A DNA stretch of 39,468 bases from Adlercreutzia sp. ZJ141 (lineage in GTDB: Bacteria > Actinomycetota > Coriobacteriia > Coriobacteriales > Eggerthellaceae). This document shows, piece by piece, positions 22,865 through 31,422 of the stretch (within the stretch, counting starts at the first letter, position 1; each line of letters opens with the position of its first letter). A program made the translations under genes and the position numbers. Where the stretch lies: NCBI RefSeq assembly GCF_011038965.1, contig NZ_JAAKEB010000019.1, positions 1-39,468 on the forward strand. Direction: 5' to 3'. Under the pieces are notes generated by a model that saw only the letters and a program-made list of their open reading frames with translations, was not told the origin of the DNA and did not search any database.

Positions 22865-25708
22865 ATGGCGAACAGCTACAAAGGAACCATGAACTTGCCC
22901 GAAACCGATTTCCCCATGCGAGCGAATCTGCCCGAAAACGAGCCGAAACGCCTGGAGAAATGGGAAAACGAGCGTATTTACGAGCGCGTGCTCGAGAAGA
23001 ACAAGGACGGCGAGCCCTTCGTCTTGCATGACGGCCCCCCGTACGCGAACGGGCCAATACATATCGGCCACGCCTTCAACAAGATTCTGAAGGACTTCGT
23101 GAACAAAAGCCACGCACAACGCGGTTATTTCACGCCCTACATTCCCGGTTGGGACTGCCATGGTCAGCCCATTGAGCACATGGTCGAAAAGACCTTAGGC
23201 CCTGATAAGATGGCTGCTACTAGTCAGCCCGAGTTGCGTCGTCTCTGCCGTGAATGGGCCGAGAAGTACGTGGGCGTGCAACGCGAGGGGTTCAAGCGCT
23301 TGGGCGTAAACGCCGATTGGGAACATCCCTATCTGACGTTTCTCCCGAATTACGAGGCCGGAAACGTCGAGATTTTCAAGACCATGTATCTAAACGGCTC
23401 GGTATATCGCGGCCGCAAGCCCATCCACTGGTGTAAGCGCTGCCATACCGCACTTGCCGAGGCGGAAATTGAGTACGGCGACGAGGTTTCGCCGTCTATC
23501 TTCGTTCGCTTTAAGATGGATACCATGCCCAGCGTCTACGAAGCCGCCGGTGTTACGGGCGAGGCATGGGTGCTCATCTGGACCACTACGCCCTGGACGT
23601 TGCCTGCGAACGCCGCGGTGTCGCTTGCTCCCGATGCCGACTACGTGATGGTGCAGGTGGATGGCGTCAACATGATCATGGCGCACGATTTGGTGACATC
23701 GGTTGCCGAGATCGCCGGCTGGCAGGGCTTCTCGCTTGTGTCGGATGCTGCAGGCGAGCCAGTGGTGTTGAAGGGACGCGAGTTCTGCGGCATGACGTAT
23801 ACGTGCCCGGTGCGTCGCGACCTGAAGGGCACGATTATCTACGGCGATCATGTAACGCTTGACACGGGCACCGGTTGTGTTCACACTGCGCCGGGTCATG
23901 GTCAGGACGACTATCTGGTGGGGCTTGAGTTCGGCATTCCCATTCTCATGCCTGTTGATGACAACGGCTGCTTCACCGATGAGGGCGGTCAGTTCGCCGG
24001 AATGAACGTGGATGACGCAAACCCGAAGATCATCGAATGGTTGCGTGAAGAAGGCACGCTGGTCGCCGAGCGTAAGATCGAGCATAGCTACCCGCATTGC
24101 TGGCGCTGCCACGAGCCGGTCATCTTCCGTGCTACCGACCAGTGGTTCGTGTCTATGGATGAAAACGACCTACGCGCGAAGGCGCTCGACGCCATTGACA
24201 ACCAGGTTACCTGGGTACCCGCGTGGGCGAAAAACCGCATTGGCTCGATGGTGGCTGAGCGTCCCGACTGGTGCATCAGTCGCCAGCGCTCGTGGGGTGT
24301 GCCTATCCCCGTGTTTAAGTGTGCGAAATGCGGCAGCACGGTGGCAACCGAAGCCACGTTCGACGCGGTGATTGACCTGTTCTATCGCGAGGGTGCCGAC
24401 GCGTGGTTTACGCGCAAGCCCGCCGAGTATCTGCCGGCTGACACAGTTTGTGAGGTGTGCGGCTGCACTGAGGTGCTGCCCGAGAAAGACATCTTGGACG
24501 TGTGGTGGGAATCAGGTGTGTCGCATACCAGCGTGTGTCGCCATCGCGCCAGTGAGGGCATGCACTTCCCGACCGAGCTGTACCTAGAAGGCTCCGACCA
24601 GCATCGCGGTTGGTTCCAGTCGTCGCTGCTCACGAGCGTGGGGGCCTACGGGGTGCCGCCCTACCAAAGCGTCATGCACTGCGGGTTCACCGTTGACGAG
24701 CAAGGCAGAAAGATGTCGAAATCGCTTGGCAACGGCATCGATCCGGCTGACATCGTAGGCAAGTACGGTGCCGACGTGCTGCGCCTGTGGGTGGCAAGCG
24801 TTGACTATTCACAGGATGTGTCCATCTCCGACGGCATTTTGAAGCAGGTATCAGACGCTTACCGTCGCTTCCGCAACACCTTCCGCTTCCTGTTGGGGAA
24901 CTTAAACGACTACGATAACAGTATCATGGCGGAGGTTACCTGGGACGATCTGGAGCCCATCGACCGCTACGTCATGGCTAAAACCGCCGGACTTTTGCGC
25001 GAGGTGGAAGATGCCTACGCCGCATTGCGCTTCAACGCGGTGTACCGCGCTACCTACGATTTTGTGAACGACTTGTCCGCCGTGTACATGGATGTTACGA
25101 AGGATCGTCTGTACTCCGAGGCTCCTGCATCTCCGCGTCGCCGTGCGGTACAGACCGTGCTTATGAACGTGCTTGAGGTACTGGTGCGTGTGCTGTCGCC
25201 TATCCTGTCGTTTACCTGCGACGAGGTGTGGGAGCACTTCCCGCCGGCTATTCGCGCGCTCGATTCCCACGTGTGCAACGTGCAGCTGGCCGGATGGCCC
25301 AAGGTGAGCGATTTCACTCCGGCGCTTCCTGCCGACGGCGGTGCGGCGGCGCTTGCGGCGTTCGAGCCGGCTATGGCCGTACGCGACGTGGTGACCAAAG
25401 CGCTTGAGGACGCGCGTACTGCCAAGACGGTAAACAAGAGTCAAGAAGCTGCTATCAAGGTGTCCGCCCCTGCTCATGTGCTCGATTCGCTGCGCGCGTT
25501 TGATGAAGCTGTACTCGAAGAGCTGTTCATTGTTTCCGGTGTTCAGCTTGAGGAAGCCGATGAGCTGTCCGCCACAGTGATGCCTGCAGAAGGAGAGAAG
25601 TGTCCGCGTTGCTGGAACTACCGTACACTCGGCGGCAATGCTGCGCATCCCGACGTGTGTGAGCGCTGTGGAAACGCTCTTGACGCAATGAGCTGCTCGG
25701 CGGAATGA
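22865..25708 (+). CDS. ileS: isoleucyl-tRNA synthetase
   Basis: 947-residue class I synthetase of the bacterial type. HIGH is at 66-69 after DGPPYANGPI, KMSKS at 616-620, and the C-terminal zinc finger has Cys913, Cys916, Cys932 and Cys935. The editing domain lies between (with the TWTTTPWTLPAN-like stretch IWTTTPWTLPAN). This is the zinc-finger-bearing, mupirocin-sensitive type 1 layout. The ribosome site is weak (GGAAGG 12 bases up). It overlaps lspA by four bases (ATGA), the start of a three-gene operon. Confidence 0.97.
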   Translation: MANSYKGTMNLPETDFPMRANLPENEPKRLEKWENERIYERVLEKNKDGEPFVLHDGPPYANGPIHIGHAFNKILKDFVNKSHAQRGYFTPYIPGWDCHGQPIEHMVEKTLGPDKMAATSQPELRRLCREWAEKYVGVQREGFKRLGVNADWEHPYLTFLPNYEAGNVEIFKTMYLNGSVYRGRKPIHWCKRCHTALAEAEIEYGDEVSPSIFVRFKMDTMPSVYEAAGVTGEAWVLIWTTTPWTLPANAAVSLAPDADYVMVQVDGVNMIMAHDLVTSVAEIAGWQGFSLVSDAAGEPVVLKGREFCGMTYTCPVRRDLKGTIIYGDHVTLDTGTGCVHTAPGHGQDDYLVGLEFGIPILMPVDDNGCFTDEGGQFAGMNVDDANPKIIEWLREEGTLVAERKIEHSYPHCWRCHEPVIFRATDQWFVSMDENDLRAKALDAIDNQVTWVPAWAKNRIGSMVAERPDWCISRQRSWGVPIPVFKCAKCGSTVATEATFDAVIDLFYREGADAWFTRKPAEYLPADTVCEVCGCTEVLPEKDILDVWWESGVSHTSVCRHRASEGMHFPTELYLEGSDQHRGWFQSSLLTSVGAYGVPPYQSVMHCGFTVDEQGRKMSKSLGNGIDPADIVGKYGADVLRLWVASVDYSQDVSISDGILKQVSDAYRRFRNTFRFLLGNLNDYDNSIMAEVTWDDLEPIDRYVMAKTAGLLREVEDAYAALRFNAVYRATYDFVNDLSAVYMDVTKDRLYSEAPASPRRRAVQTVLMNVLEVLVRVLSPILSFTCDEVWEHFPPAIRALDSHVCNVQLAGWPKVSDFTPALPADGGAAALAAFEPAMAVRDVVTKALEDARTAKTVNKSQEAAIKVSAPAHVLDSLRAFDEAVLEELFIVSGVQLEEADELSATVMPAEGEKCPRCWNYRTLGGNAAHPDVCERCGNALDAMSCSAE

Positions 25709-26406
25709 ACGAGCGAATGACAAACGACGCGCTGAGCGAGGACGTGCGGAAAGGCGTGTCCTCGCCGGCGTGTGAGCCGGTGTCCTCTTCGGAAAAAACT
25801 GAGGTTTTGGGGAATTCCGCGTCTTCGGAAAGCCCGGTGGCGTCTGCGGAATCCGCAGTTTCGGGCGCGGCTTCAAAGATAGCTGCCGCTTCACCACGCG
25901 GGCTATTGCACGGCGCTCGTGGGCGCAGCGTGGTAGTGTTCTCTTTTGTTGCCATTGTGTGGCTTGCTTTCGACATGCTAACAAAAGCGTTTTTTAACAC
26001 GTTTGAAGTGGGGGAACTCATCGGTGGCCCGTATTTGGGGCTCTTTGAGTTCCGTTTGGTGCACAACACAGGTGCAGCATGGGGTATGTTTGGCGATTCA
26101 ACGTTTGCCCTGGGTGTGTTGTCCGTGGTTGTTTGTGCGATGCTGATTGCGTTTTTGTTGTTGGTTGATCCGCCGCTCAATTCGGTATGCACCGTAGGGT
26201 TGGCGCTGGTGTTCGCGGGTGGCGTGGGTAATGCGATCGACCGTTTCTCGCAAGCTTACGTGGTTGATTTCATTAACGCGACGTTTATCGATTTTCCGGT
26301 GTTCAATATTGCTGACATTGGTGTGACGTGTGGTTTTGCGCTGCTCTTCGTTGGCTTTTTTATTGCTGAGCGCGCTTCGTCGGCGCGCGACGAGGAACGC
26401 TCGTGA
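25705..26406 (+). CDS. lspA: lipoprotein signal peptidase II with long N-terminal extension
   Basis: 233 residues; the family is usually about 160. The first 70 residues are a Ser/Ala/Glu-rich, probably disordered cytoplasmic extension. Four membrane helices follow. The two catalytic aspartates are Asp179 in GNAIDRF and Asp204 in FNIADIG, and the conserved LVHNTGAAWGMF is intact. The enzyme removes signal peptides from diacylglyceryl prolipoproteins. The start overlaps the end of ileS by four bases; no later start gives a better ribosome site that I can see. It overlaps the pseudouridine synthase gene by four bases. Confidence 0.93.
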   Translation: MNERMTNDALSEDVRKGVSSPACEPVSSSEKTEVLGNSASSESPVASAESAVSGAASKIAAASPRGLLHGARGRSVVVFSFVAIVWLAFDMLTKAFFNTFEVGELIGGPYLGLFEFRLVHNTGAAWGMFGDSTFALGVLSVVVCAMLIAFLLLVDPPLNSVCTVGLALVFAGGVGNAIDRFSQAYVVDFINATFIDFPVFNIADIGVTCGFALLFVGFFIAERASSARDEERS

Positions 26407-27476
26407 CGCATTACAAGAGTCATACCGTGCGGCGCGAGCAGGCGGGCGATCGCTTGGACTCCCTACTTTCTGCTGTTGGGGCATATTCCAGTCGCAGTGC
26501 TGCGGCGAAAGCTGTTGAGGGGGGTCGGGTTCTTGTCAACGGTGCTGAGGTTGCCAAGAAACACCTCGTGCGCGCAGGTGATGTCGTTGTGTATGAGCTT
26601 GATTGCGAAGTGCTCGCAGGTGTGGTGGAAGGTGAGCGCATCCCGCTTGACATCAGGTTCGAAGACGACCATCTGCTGGTGTTGTCGAAGCAAGCCGGTT
26701 TGGTGTGCCATCCTTCTGTCGACCATTTCGGTGGCACGTTGGTAAACGCGCTTGTTTACCATTGCGGGTTCGAACACCTATGTAACGTGCAAGGGGACGA
26801 CGACCGGCTGGGTATCGTTCACCGGCTTGATCGGGATACGACGGGGCTTATGCTGGCCGCGAAAGACGATGCGACTGGCTATGCGCTTATGGCTGACATC
26901 CGCGACCGGGCAGTTGACCGGCGCTATCTTGCGCTCGTGCATGGCGTTATCGCTGCTGATACTGGCATGATTGATGCGCCGATCGCGCGTTCCGATCGCG
27001 ATCGGTTGCGCATGGCTGTGCGTGACGTGCCGTCGGCGCGCGATGCCGTGACAACGTTTCGCGTGCTCGAGCGTTTTGATCCCAAAGGGAAAGACGACGG
27101 GTATACGCTGATTGACTGCAAACTGTTTACTGGGCGCACGCATCAGATCCGTGTGCACATGGAATACACGAAGCATCCGCTGGTGGGTGATCCGGTGTAT
27201 ACGGCCTGTGCTCCTGGTAATCCCGCTGCAGGGCTGGGGCTTTACCGTCAGTTTCTGCATTCGTTTAAGCTAGGATTCGATCATCCGATGACGGGAGAGC
27301 GTCTCGCCTTCGCCGATCGGTTACCCGACGACTTGCAGCAGGCGTTCGACGGCCTTGCTGACAGAAGTTGCGGTAGAACGGCTGCGGGTGCAGAAGTGTT
27401 TGACGAGTTGGACGCAGCGCCCGCCCCGAGCTTGAGTGCCATTGCGGCGATGGACGAGATACGATCTGGCACGTAA
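26403..27476 (+). CDS. rluD: RluA/RluD-family 23S rRNA pseudouridine synthase
   Basis: 357 residues. An N-terminal S4 RNA-binding domain (about 10-75, GDRLDSLLSAV...GGRVLVNG) is followed by the catalytic domain with HRLDRDTTG, Asp143 being the catalytic residue. It isomerises uridines in 23S rRNA; the exact site (RluD-like or another RluA-family member) cannot be decided from sequence alone. The C-terminal 40 residues are an extra, non-conserved tail. The GTG start overlaps lspA by four bases, the ileS-lspA-rluD order common in Gram-positive bacteria. Confidence 0.92.
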   Translation: MTHYKSHTVRREQAGDRLDSLLSAVGAYSSRSAAAKAVEGGRVLVNGAEVAKKHLVRAGDVVVYELDCEVLAGVVEGERIPLDIRFEDDHLLVLSKQAGLVCHPSVDHFGGTLVNALVYHCGFEHLCNVQGDDDRLGIVHRLDRDTTGLMLAAKDDATGYALMADIRDRAVDRRYLALVHGVIAADTGMIDAPIARSDRDRLRMAVRDVPSARDAVTTFRVLERFDPKGKDDGYTLIDCKLFTGRTHQIRVHMEYTKHPLVGDPVYTACAPGNPAAGLGLYRQFLHSFKLGFDHPMTGERLAFADRLPDDLQQAFDGLADRSCGRTAAGAEVFDELDAAPAPSLSAIAAMDEIRSGT

Positions 27477-27570
27477 ACTGCGCACGTTGGGTAGGCATGT
27501 TGGTACGGGCGCGATGACACGGTAGCGAGATGCACGGTAGTGGGCTGCGAAATGAGGAAGGGTAGAAAGC

Positions 27571-28581
27571 ATGGCTGATTCCCAGAAACGATGCGGAGTG
27601 CTGCTGGTGAACACCGGCACGCCATCGGCTCCCGAGCCGCGGTCAGTACGTCGGTATCTGGCGAAGTTCCTGATGGATAAGCGTATTAGGCCCATGAACG
27701 CAGTTGTCTGGTGGTTCATTCTCCATTTCTTCATTTTGCCCAAGCGGGGTCGCGTATCGGCGGAAAAGTACCGCGCTATTTGGAGCGATGAAGGTTTCTT
27801 CTTCGCAACCACCCATGAGAAGATTGAAGTAGGGCTTCAGGCAGCACTTGATGCCGCTGGGCACGATGCAGTGGTACGTTGTGCAATGAGCTATAGTGAG
27901 CCAACTATTCCCCGCGCACTTCGTGAGATGAAACGCCTGGGTTGTAATCAGCTCGTGGTGTTGCCTCTGTATCCGCAAAGTGCGCACTCCACGTGCGGTG
28001 CGGTGCGCGATGGCGTGAAGCGGGGATTGCGAAAGGCGCGCTGGCAGGTGGAACACGACGTCATAGACAATTACCACGACAATGGCACATACATCAGGGC
28101 TATTGCCGCTTCGATTCGCAACGCTGGTTTCAATCCCGAATCTGACGATCGGTTGCTGTTTTCGTTTCATTCCATTCCGATGATTGATATCGAAAACGGT
28201 GACACGTACGAGCTGCAAACGAGCGCAACGAGTCTTCAGATCGCAAGCGAGTTAGGTATCGAACGCCGTCGTTGGACCATTGGTTATCAATGTCGGTTCG
28301 ACAAAAGTAGGCAGTGGCTTGCGCCGTTCACGCGCGACGTGCTCGCGCGTTGGTCGCAGGTTGATGGGCCGCGCATTTTTTGCGTGTGTCCCAACTTCGC
28401 TGTTGATTGCCTTGAAACGCTGTACGACATCGATCACGATTTGAAGCCGTACTACTTCGACATGGTGCGGAAGGCGGGACGCGAGCCTGATTCAACCAAG
28501 TTCACGTACGTCCCTTGTCTGAATAGGAGTAAGGCGCACGTGCAGGTGCTGATGAGTGTACTTGAACCGTATATGAGGTAG
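27571..28581 (+). CDS. hemH: ferrochelatase (probably coproporphyrin III type)
   Basis: 336-residue class I ferrochelatase that inserts iron into a porphyrin. The metal-binding His200 lies in FSFHSIP and Glu282 in CPNFAVDCLETL, 82 apart as in known enzymes. Actinobacteria use the coproporphyrin branch, so CpfC activity is likely. Cysteines near the end (CVCPNFAVDC and PCLNRS) could hold a [2Fe-2S] cluster as in some actinobacterial enzymes, but the ligands cannot be confirmed. The ATG has AGGAAGGG upstream. No other haem-pathway gene is near. Confidence 0.93.
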   Translation: MADSQKRCGVLLVNTGTPSAPEPRSVRRYLAKFLMDKRIRPMNAVVWWFILHFFILPKRGRVSAEKYRAIWSDEGFFFATTHEKIEVGLQAALDAAGHDAVVRCAMSYSEPTIPRALREMKRLGCNQLVVLPLYPQSAHSTCGAVRDGVKRGLRKARWQVEHDVIDNYHDNGTYIRAIAASIRNAGFNPESDDRLLFSFHSIPMIDIENGDTYELQTSATSLQIASELGIERRRWTIGYQCRFDKSRQWLAPFTRDVLARWSQVDGPRIFCVCPNFAVDCLETLYDIDHDLKPYYFDMVRKAGREPDSTKFTYVPCLNRSKAHVQVLMSVLEPYMR

Positions 28582-28589
28582 CGAGCATT

Positions 28590-28635
28590 GTGTCGAAGGG
28601 ATGTATTGGGTCAACGCGGGTGAGCCCTTTGACAC
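28590..28635 (+). repeat. hairpin between hemH and coaBC
   Basis: GTGTCGAAGGG (28590-28600) pairs with CCCTTTGACAC (28625-28635), one mismatch, around a 24-base loop. No T run. It may be the 3' end of the hemH message or lie in the coaBC leader. Confidence 0.35.
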
Positions 28636-28686
28636 TCTTCGAGACAGTGACGGTTGTCTTAGTGATGTTGGGGAAGGATAAAAAGC

Positions 28687-29877
28687 ATGGAACAGAAAAC
28701 GGTGCTCATTGGAGTGACGGGATGCATTGCGGCATACAAGACGTGCGAGATTGTGCGCGGCTTACAGAAGGCCGGTGTGCGCTGCAAGGTGGTCATGACC
28801 GAGCATGCCACCCAATTCGTTGGTCCGCTGACGTTTCGCTCGCTCACGCATGAGCCGGTTGCTGTGGGGCTGTTCGACAATCCCTCCGATCCGATTCATC
28901 ACATTTCGCTTGCTCAGGAAGCCGATTTGTTTCTCATTGCGCCGTGTACGGCGAACGTGCTGGCCAAGGTGGCAAACGGCATTGCTGATGATCTGCTGAC
29001 CACGACCGCACTTTCCACAACAGCGCCGCTCGTTATTGCTCCGGCCATGAACGTGCACATGTACGAGAATCCTGCAACCATCTACAACATGGGCAAGCTC
29101 GAAGCGCGTGGCGTGCGCATTATCGAGGCGGGAAGCGGTTATCTCGCGTGTGGCGATGTAGGTCGTGGACGCTTGGCTGACGTGAGCGACATCGTGTCGG
29201 TTGTACTGGCCGAGCTGGGTATTCGTCGCGATCTCGAAGGACGACAGGTTATGGTGACTGCTGGCCCGACGGTGGAGCCAATAGATCCGGTGCGGTACCT
29301 TTCGAACCATTCGTCGGGAAAGATGGGTTACGCGCTTGCCCGCGCTGCTGCCGTGCGGGGAGCACGTGTAACGCTCGTGTCGGGGCCAGTATCGCTACCA
29401 AAGCCGGAAGGCGTGCGGGTAGTTCAGGTGCGCACGGCGTGCGAGATGCTTGCCGCGGCCGAAGAGGCGTTTGCTGTAGCCGACCTAGGCGTGTTCGCTG
29501 CGGCGGTTGCCGACATGCGTCCGAAGCAGACCGCAGCACATAAGTTGAAGAAAGGGGAGTCTGACAGCGCGCTCTCGTGTATTGAACTTGTGCGCAACCC
29601 CGACATCCTTGCCACGTGTGCCGCTTCAAAAGGAAGGCGAGTGGTTGTTGGATTTGCCGCCGAAACCGACGACGTGGTGGCGTACGCCAAGGGTAAGCTG
29701 GCTTCGAAAGGGGCTGACCTTATTGTGGCGAACGAAGTGGGCGAAGGTAAGGTGTTTGGTGCCGACAGTAATCAGGCGTGGTTGGTTGACGCACATGGCG
29801 CCGAACAGCTGCCGCTTATGTCGAAGGACCGCCTAGCAGATGTTATCCTCGATCGAGCCGTATCGTTGCTTCCGTAG
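28687..29877 (+). CDS. coaBC: bifunctional phosphopantothenoylcysteine decarboxylase / phosphopantothenate-cysteine ligase
   Basis: 396-residue CoaBC, which makes 4'-phosphopantetheine for coenzyme A. The N-terminal flavin-dependent decarboxylase (1 to about 180) has IHHISL with the catalytic His, PAMNVHMYENPA, and the substrate clamp ACGDVGRGRL. The C-terminal ligase (from about 185) has VTAGPTVEPIDPVRYLSNHSSGKMG and the ADMRPK and VGFAAET signatures. Full length. GGGAAGGA precedes the ATG. Confidence 0.96.
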   Translation: MEQKTVLIGVTGCIAAYKTCEIVRGLQKAGVRCKVVMTEHATQFVGPLTFRSLTHEPVAVGLFDNPSDPIHHISLAQEADLFLIAPCTANVLAKVANGIADDLLTTTALSTTAPLVIAPAMNVHMYENPATIYNMGKLEARGVRIIEAGSGYLACGDVGRGRLADVSDIVSVVLAELGIRRDLEGRQVMVTAGPTVEPIDPVRYLSNHSSGKMGYALARAAAVRGARVTLVSGPVSLPKPEGVRVVQVRTACEMLAAAEEAFAVADLGVFAAAVADMRPKQTAAHKLKKGESDSALSCIELVRNPDILATCAASKGRRVVVGFAAETDDVVAYAKGKLASKGADLIVANEVGEGKVFGADSNQAWLVDAHGAEQLPLMSKDRLADVILDRAVSLLP

Positions 29878-29993
29878 CGCGCTTGCCTACGTGGTGTGAT
29901 GCGAGTTCGTTCGTGCGTATGCTTCACGGGTGGGTGGCGTGCGAAATGGTACATCGCGTTCGCTGCGTATGTGTCGTGCTGCATATCCTACGC

Positions 29994-30020
29994 ACGCCAC
30001 ACATGCTGCACGTGTGGCGT
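29994..30020. repeat. hairpin downstream of coaBC
   Basis: ACGCCACAC (29994-30002) is fully complementary to GTGTGGCGT (30012-30020). A second stem follows, GCGATTTG (30027-30034) with CAAATCGC (30047-30054), whose interior contains a T run. Together they probably end the coaBC transcript before the tRNA promoter. Confidence 0.45.
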
Positions 30021-30054
30021 TGACGTGCGATTTGCAGATTTTTCTTCAAATCGC

Positions 30055-30083
30055 TTGCCAAAGTAGCATGTTCTGGGTAGTAT
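30055..30083 (+). promoter_or_regulatory. promoter of tRNA-Pro
   Basis: TTGCCA (30055-30060) and TAGTAT (30078-30083) with 17-base spacing, 29 bases upstream of the mature tRNA. Confidence 0.7.
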
Positions 30084-30112
30084 ACCGACTTGCGTTTGAA
30101 CAAGGCGCGTTT

Positions 30113-30189
<77 letters not shown>

Positions 30190-30197
30190 GCTAAAAC

Positions 30198-30232
30198 AGC
30201 AGGTCAGAAGAGTAAATCTTCTGACCTGCTTT
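30198..30232. terminator. terminator after tRNA-Pro
   Basis: A 14-pair perfect stem (30198-30211 with 30217-30230) around GTAAA, followed by TT, nine bases after the tRNA. The AAAAC on the left may let it also stop transcription from the minus-strand module. Confidence 0.8.
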
Positions 30233-30275
30233 ACGTTTTGCGAACGAATTGTGGAGTTATGTAGTCTAAAGTGGT

Positions 30276-30485
30276 CTAATCGCCCTGTGTTTCTAAGAGA
30301 AGTTCGTAAAGATAGGCAGGACTCTGGAGATATAAACCGGTTTCCGGATCAACCAGACCGTCGTAAACTTTTGAAAGATAGAACTCATTCATAGCCTGTT
30401 CAACGCTGCATGATTTTTCTTCGGCGATGATCTTCACTACGTCCTGAACGTTGAACTCAATCAGTTGTTCAATGCTAGGAGACAA
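30276..30485 (-). CDS. small DUF3990-associated protein
   Basis: About 69 residues if the TTG at 30485 is used (GTG at 30494 adds three). Seen: a helical acidic protein ending in EEAMNEFYLSKVYDGLVDPETGLYLQSPAYLYELLLE-like sequence (here EQAMNEFYLSKVYDGLVDPE). Proteins of this shape follow DUF3990 genes in many gut bacteria, and I regard it as the third member of the DUF3791-DUF3990 module. It overlaps the end of the broken DUF3990 gene by about 11 bases. The AAAGG ahead of it favours neither start strongly. The frame is intact, unlike its neighbour. Confidence 0.65.
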   Translation of the reverse strand: MSPSIEQLIEFNVQDVVKIIAEEKSCSVEQAMNEFYLSKVYDGLVDPETGLYLQSPAYLYELLLETQGD

Positions 30486-30746
30486 TCCAGACACCCACCT
30501 TTCGCAGCAGCTTAATTGCCCTTTCGGTATGAAATGAATACTGGTCAGATGCTTTCTTGAATGCCAAGCCATTCCGTAAGCTGGTAGCGTCTACGTATCC
30601 ACGGGTGTATTGTCGCAGCAATACCGTGATGTCGTCATTTCCTACTGGCCCATAAACGATATCGTATTTTGAGTCCATATTGCATTCTGCAGATGAAAGG
30701 TCGATGAACTTTCGATTTCGGTATTCGAGCCATGGTAAAGAATCAT
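30475..30746 (-). pseudogene. DUF3990 protein remnant with internal deletion and frameshift
   Basis: The gene starts with the family opening MILYHGSNTEIES at 30746, overlapping the DUF3791 stop (ATGA). After about 14 codons it loses similarity and stops at 30642 in its first frame. In another frame the family's C-terminal part is present (FIDLSSAECNMDSKYDIVYG, then NDDITVLLRQYTRGY, and QYSFHTERAIKLLRK), ending at 30475. Intact family members are about 150 residues, so some 200 or more bases of the middle are gone and the two ends are out of frame. DUF3990 is, to my knowledge, grouped with ADP-ribosyltransferase-like folds and may be a toxin or effector. Loss of the catalytic middle fits inactivation. 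Confidence 0.7.
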
Positions 30747-30967
30747 AGTGTAGCCGCCTTGTGACGGGAAACGAGGGCTGTAAGAGCGTCTATTGTTGAG
30801 GATAAGGGAAGTGTATGCTCTATTTCGTACTGATCCTCTAGAAGGGAAATGCCGCCACAATCGCGCAGCGCAAGAAAAGCTTCTTTCGGTGTTAAGCCTG
30901 AAGAAAGGGCGTACTCATTCACAACAATTACCATATAGTCGGCTTTTCTGTCGTTCAAGGAACTCAC
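30743..30967 (-). CDS. DUF3791 family protein
   Basis: 74 residues. The pattern VNEYALSSGLTPKEAFLALRDCGGISLLEDQYEIEHTL, split here as VNEYALSSGL, TPKEAFLALRDCGG and EQYEIEHTL-like LLEDQYEIEHTL, is the DUF3791 core. These small proteins sit directly upstream of DUF3990 genes and are thought to be partners, perhaps antitoxin-like. The GTG start has GGAGGAAGGGAG upstream and a TATAAT -10 box about 38 bases ahead. The stop overlaps the next start by four bases. The region appears AT-richer than its neighbours, which suggests transfer. Confidence 0.8.
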   Translation of the reverse strand: MSSLNDRKADYMVIVVNEYALSSGLTPKEAFLALRDCGGISLLEDQYEIEHTLPLSSTIDALTALVSRHKAATL

Positions 30968-31422
30968 AGTTGTTTTGCTCCCTTCCTCCGCAATGTGTCC
31001 TTCCCATTATAATCTGCGTAACGTGCTTGCTTCTAGATTGACAATTCTACGGTGCCGAATTTCCAGAGCTTCGATGGCGTGGTTTCAGGCACTTTAGTTG
31101 TCGGTCACCATTTATCTATCAACTATCGTGACCTGAGAAACGTGAGAAATCGGTCTGATATGCAATCTGCACTTATATTGGTGTCGAACATGCATCATAA
31201 TGGCTTCTTGAGACGTTTCGCCGCTTTTGGCGTTGCTTGTGCGCTGCCTTTGCTGCGTTGTTCGCGCGGCGTGTGGTGCGCAGCGTCTCTCACATTGTCA
31301 TACGTGCCTGGGACGTCTTGCTAAGGACGGGTTCATCCTGTGCGGGAGAGGCTGGCGTTTTCGATGCCCGCTGCTTTCGGAGTGTGAGTGTGCTCGGGTG
31401 CGACCACGTGAAGGATGCGCCT
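30968..31422. other. intergenic region with a divergent promoter
   Basis: 455 bases between the DUF3791 gene and the ATP-grasp gene. It contains a minus-strand TATAAT (31011-31006) for the DUF3791 module. On the plus side I see CATAAT near 31196-31201 but no good -35. The open frame 31052-31324 has no ribosome site and no recognisable protein, and the frame upstream of 31423 is likewise not coding. Confidence 0.45.

Noticed and set aside
24902-25984. 360-codon minus-strand frame across the ends of ileS and lspA
   Set aside because: Arg/His-rich shadow of two certain genes with no family similarity.
31052-31324. 90-codon plus-strand frame ahead of the ATP-grasp gene
   Set aside because: No ribosome binding site, no known domain, composition unlike the neighbouring proteins.
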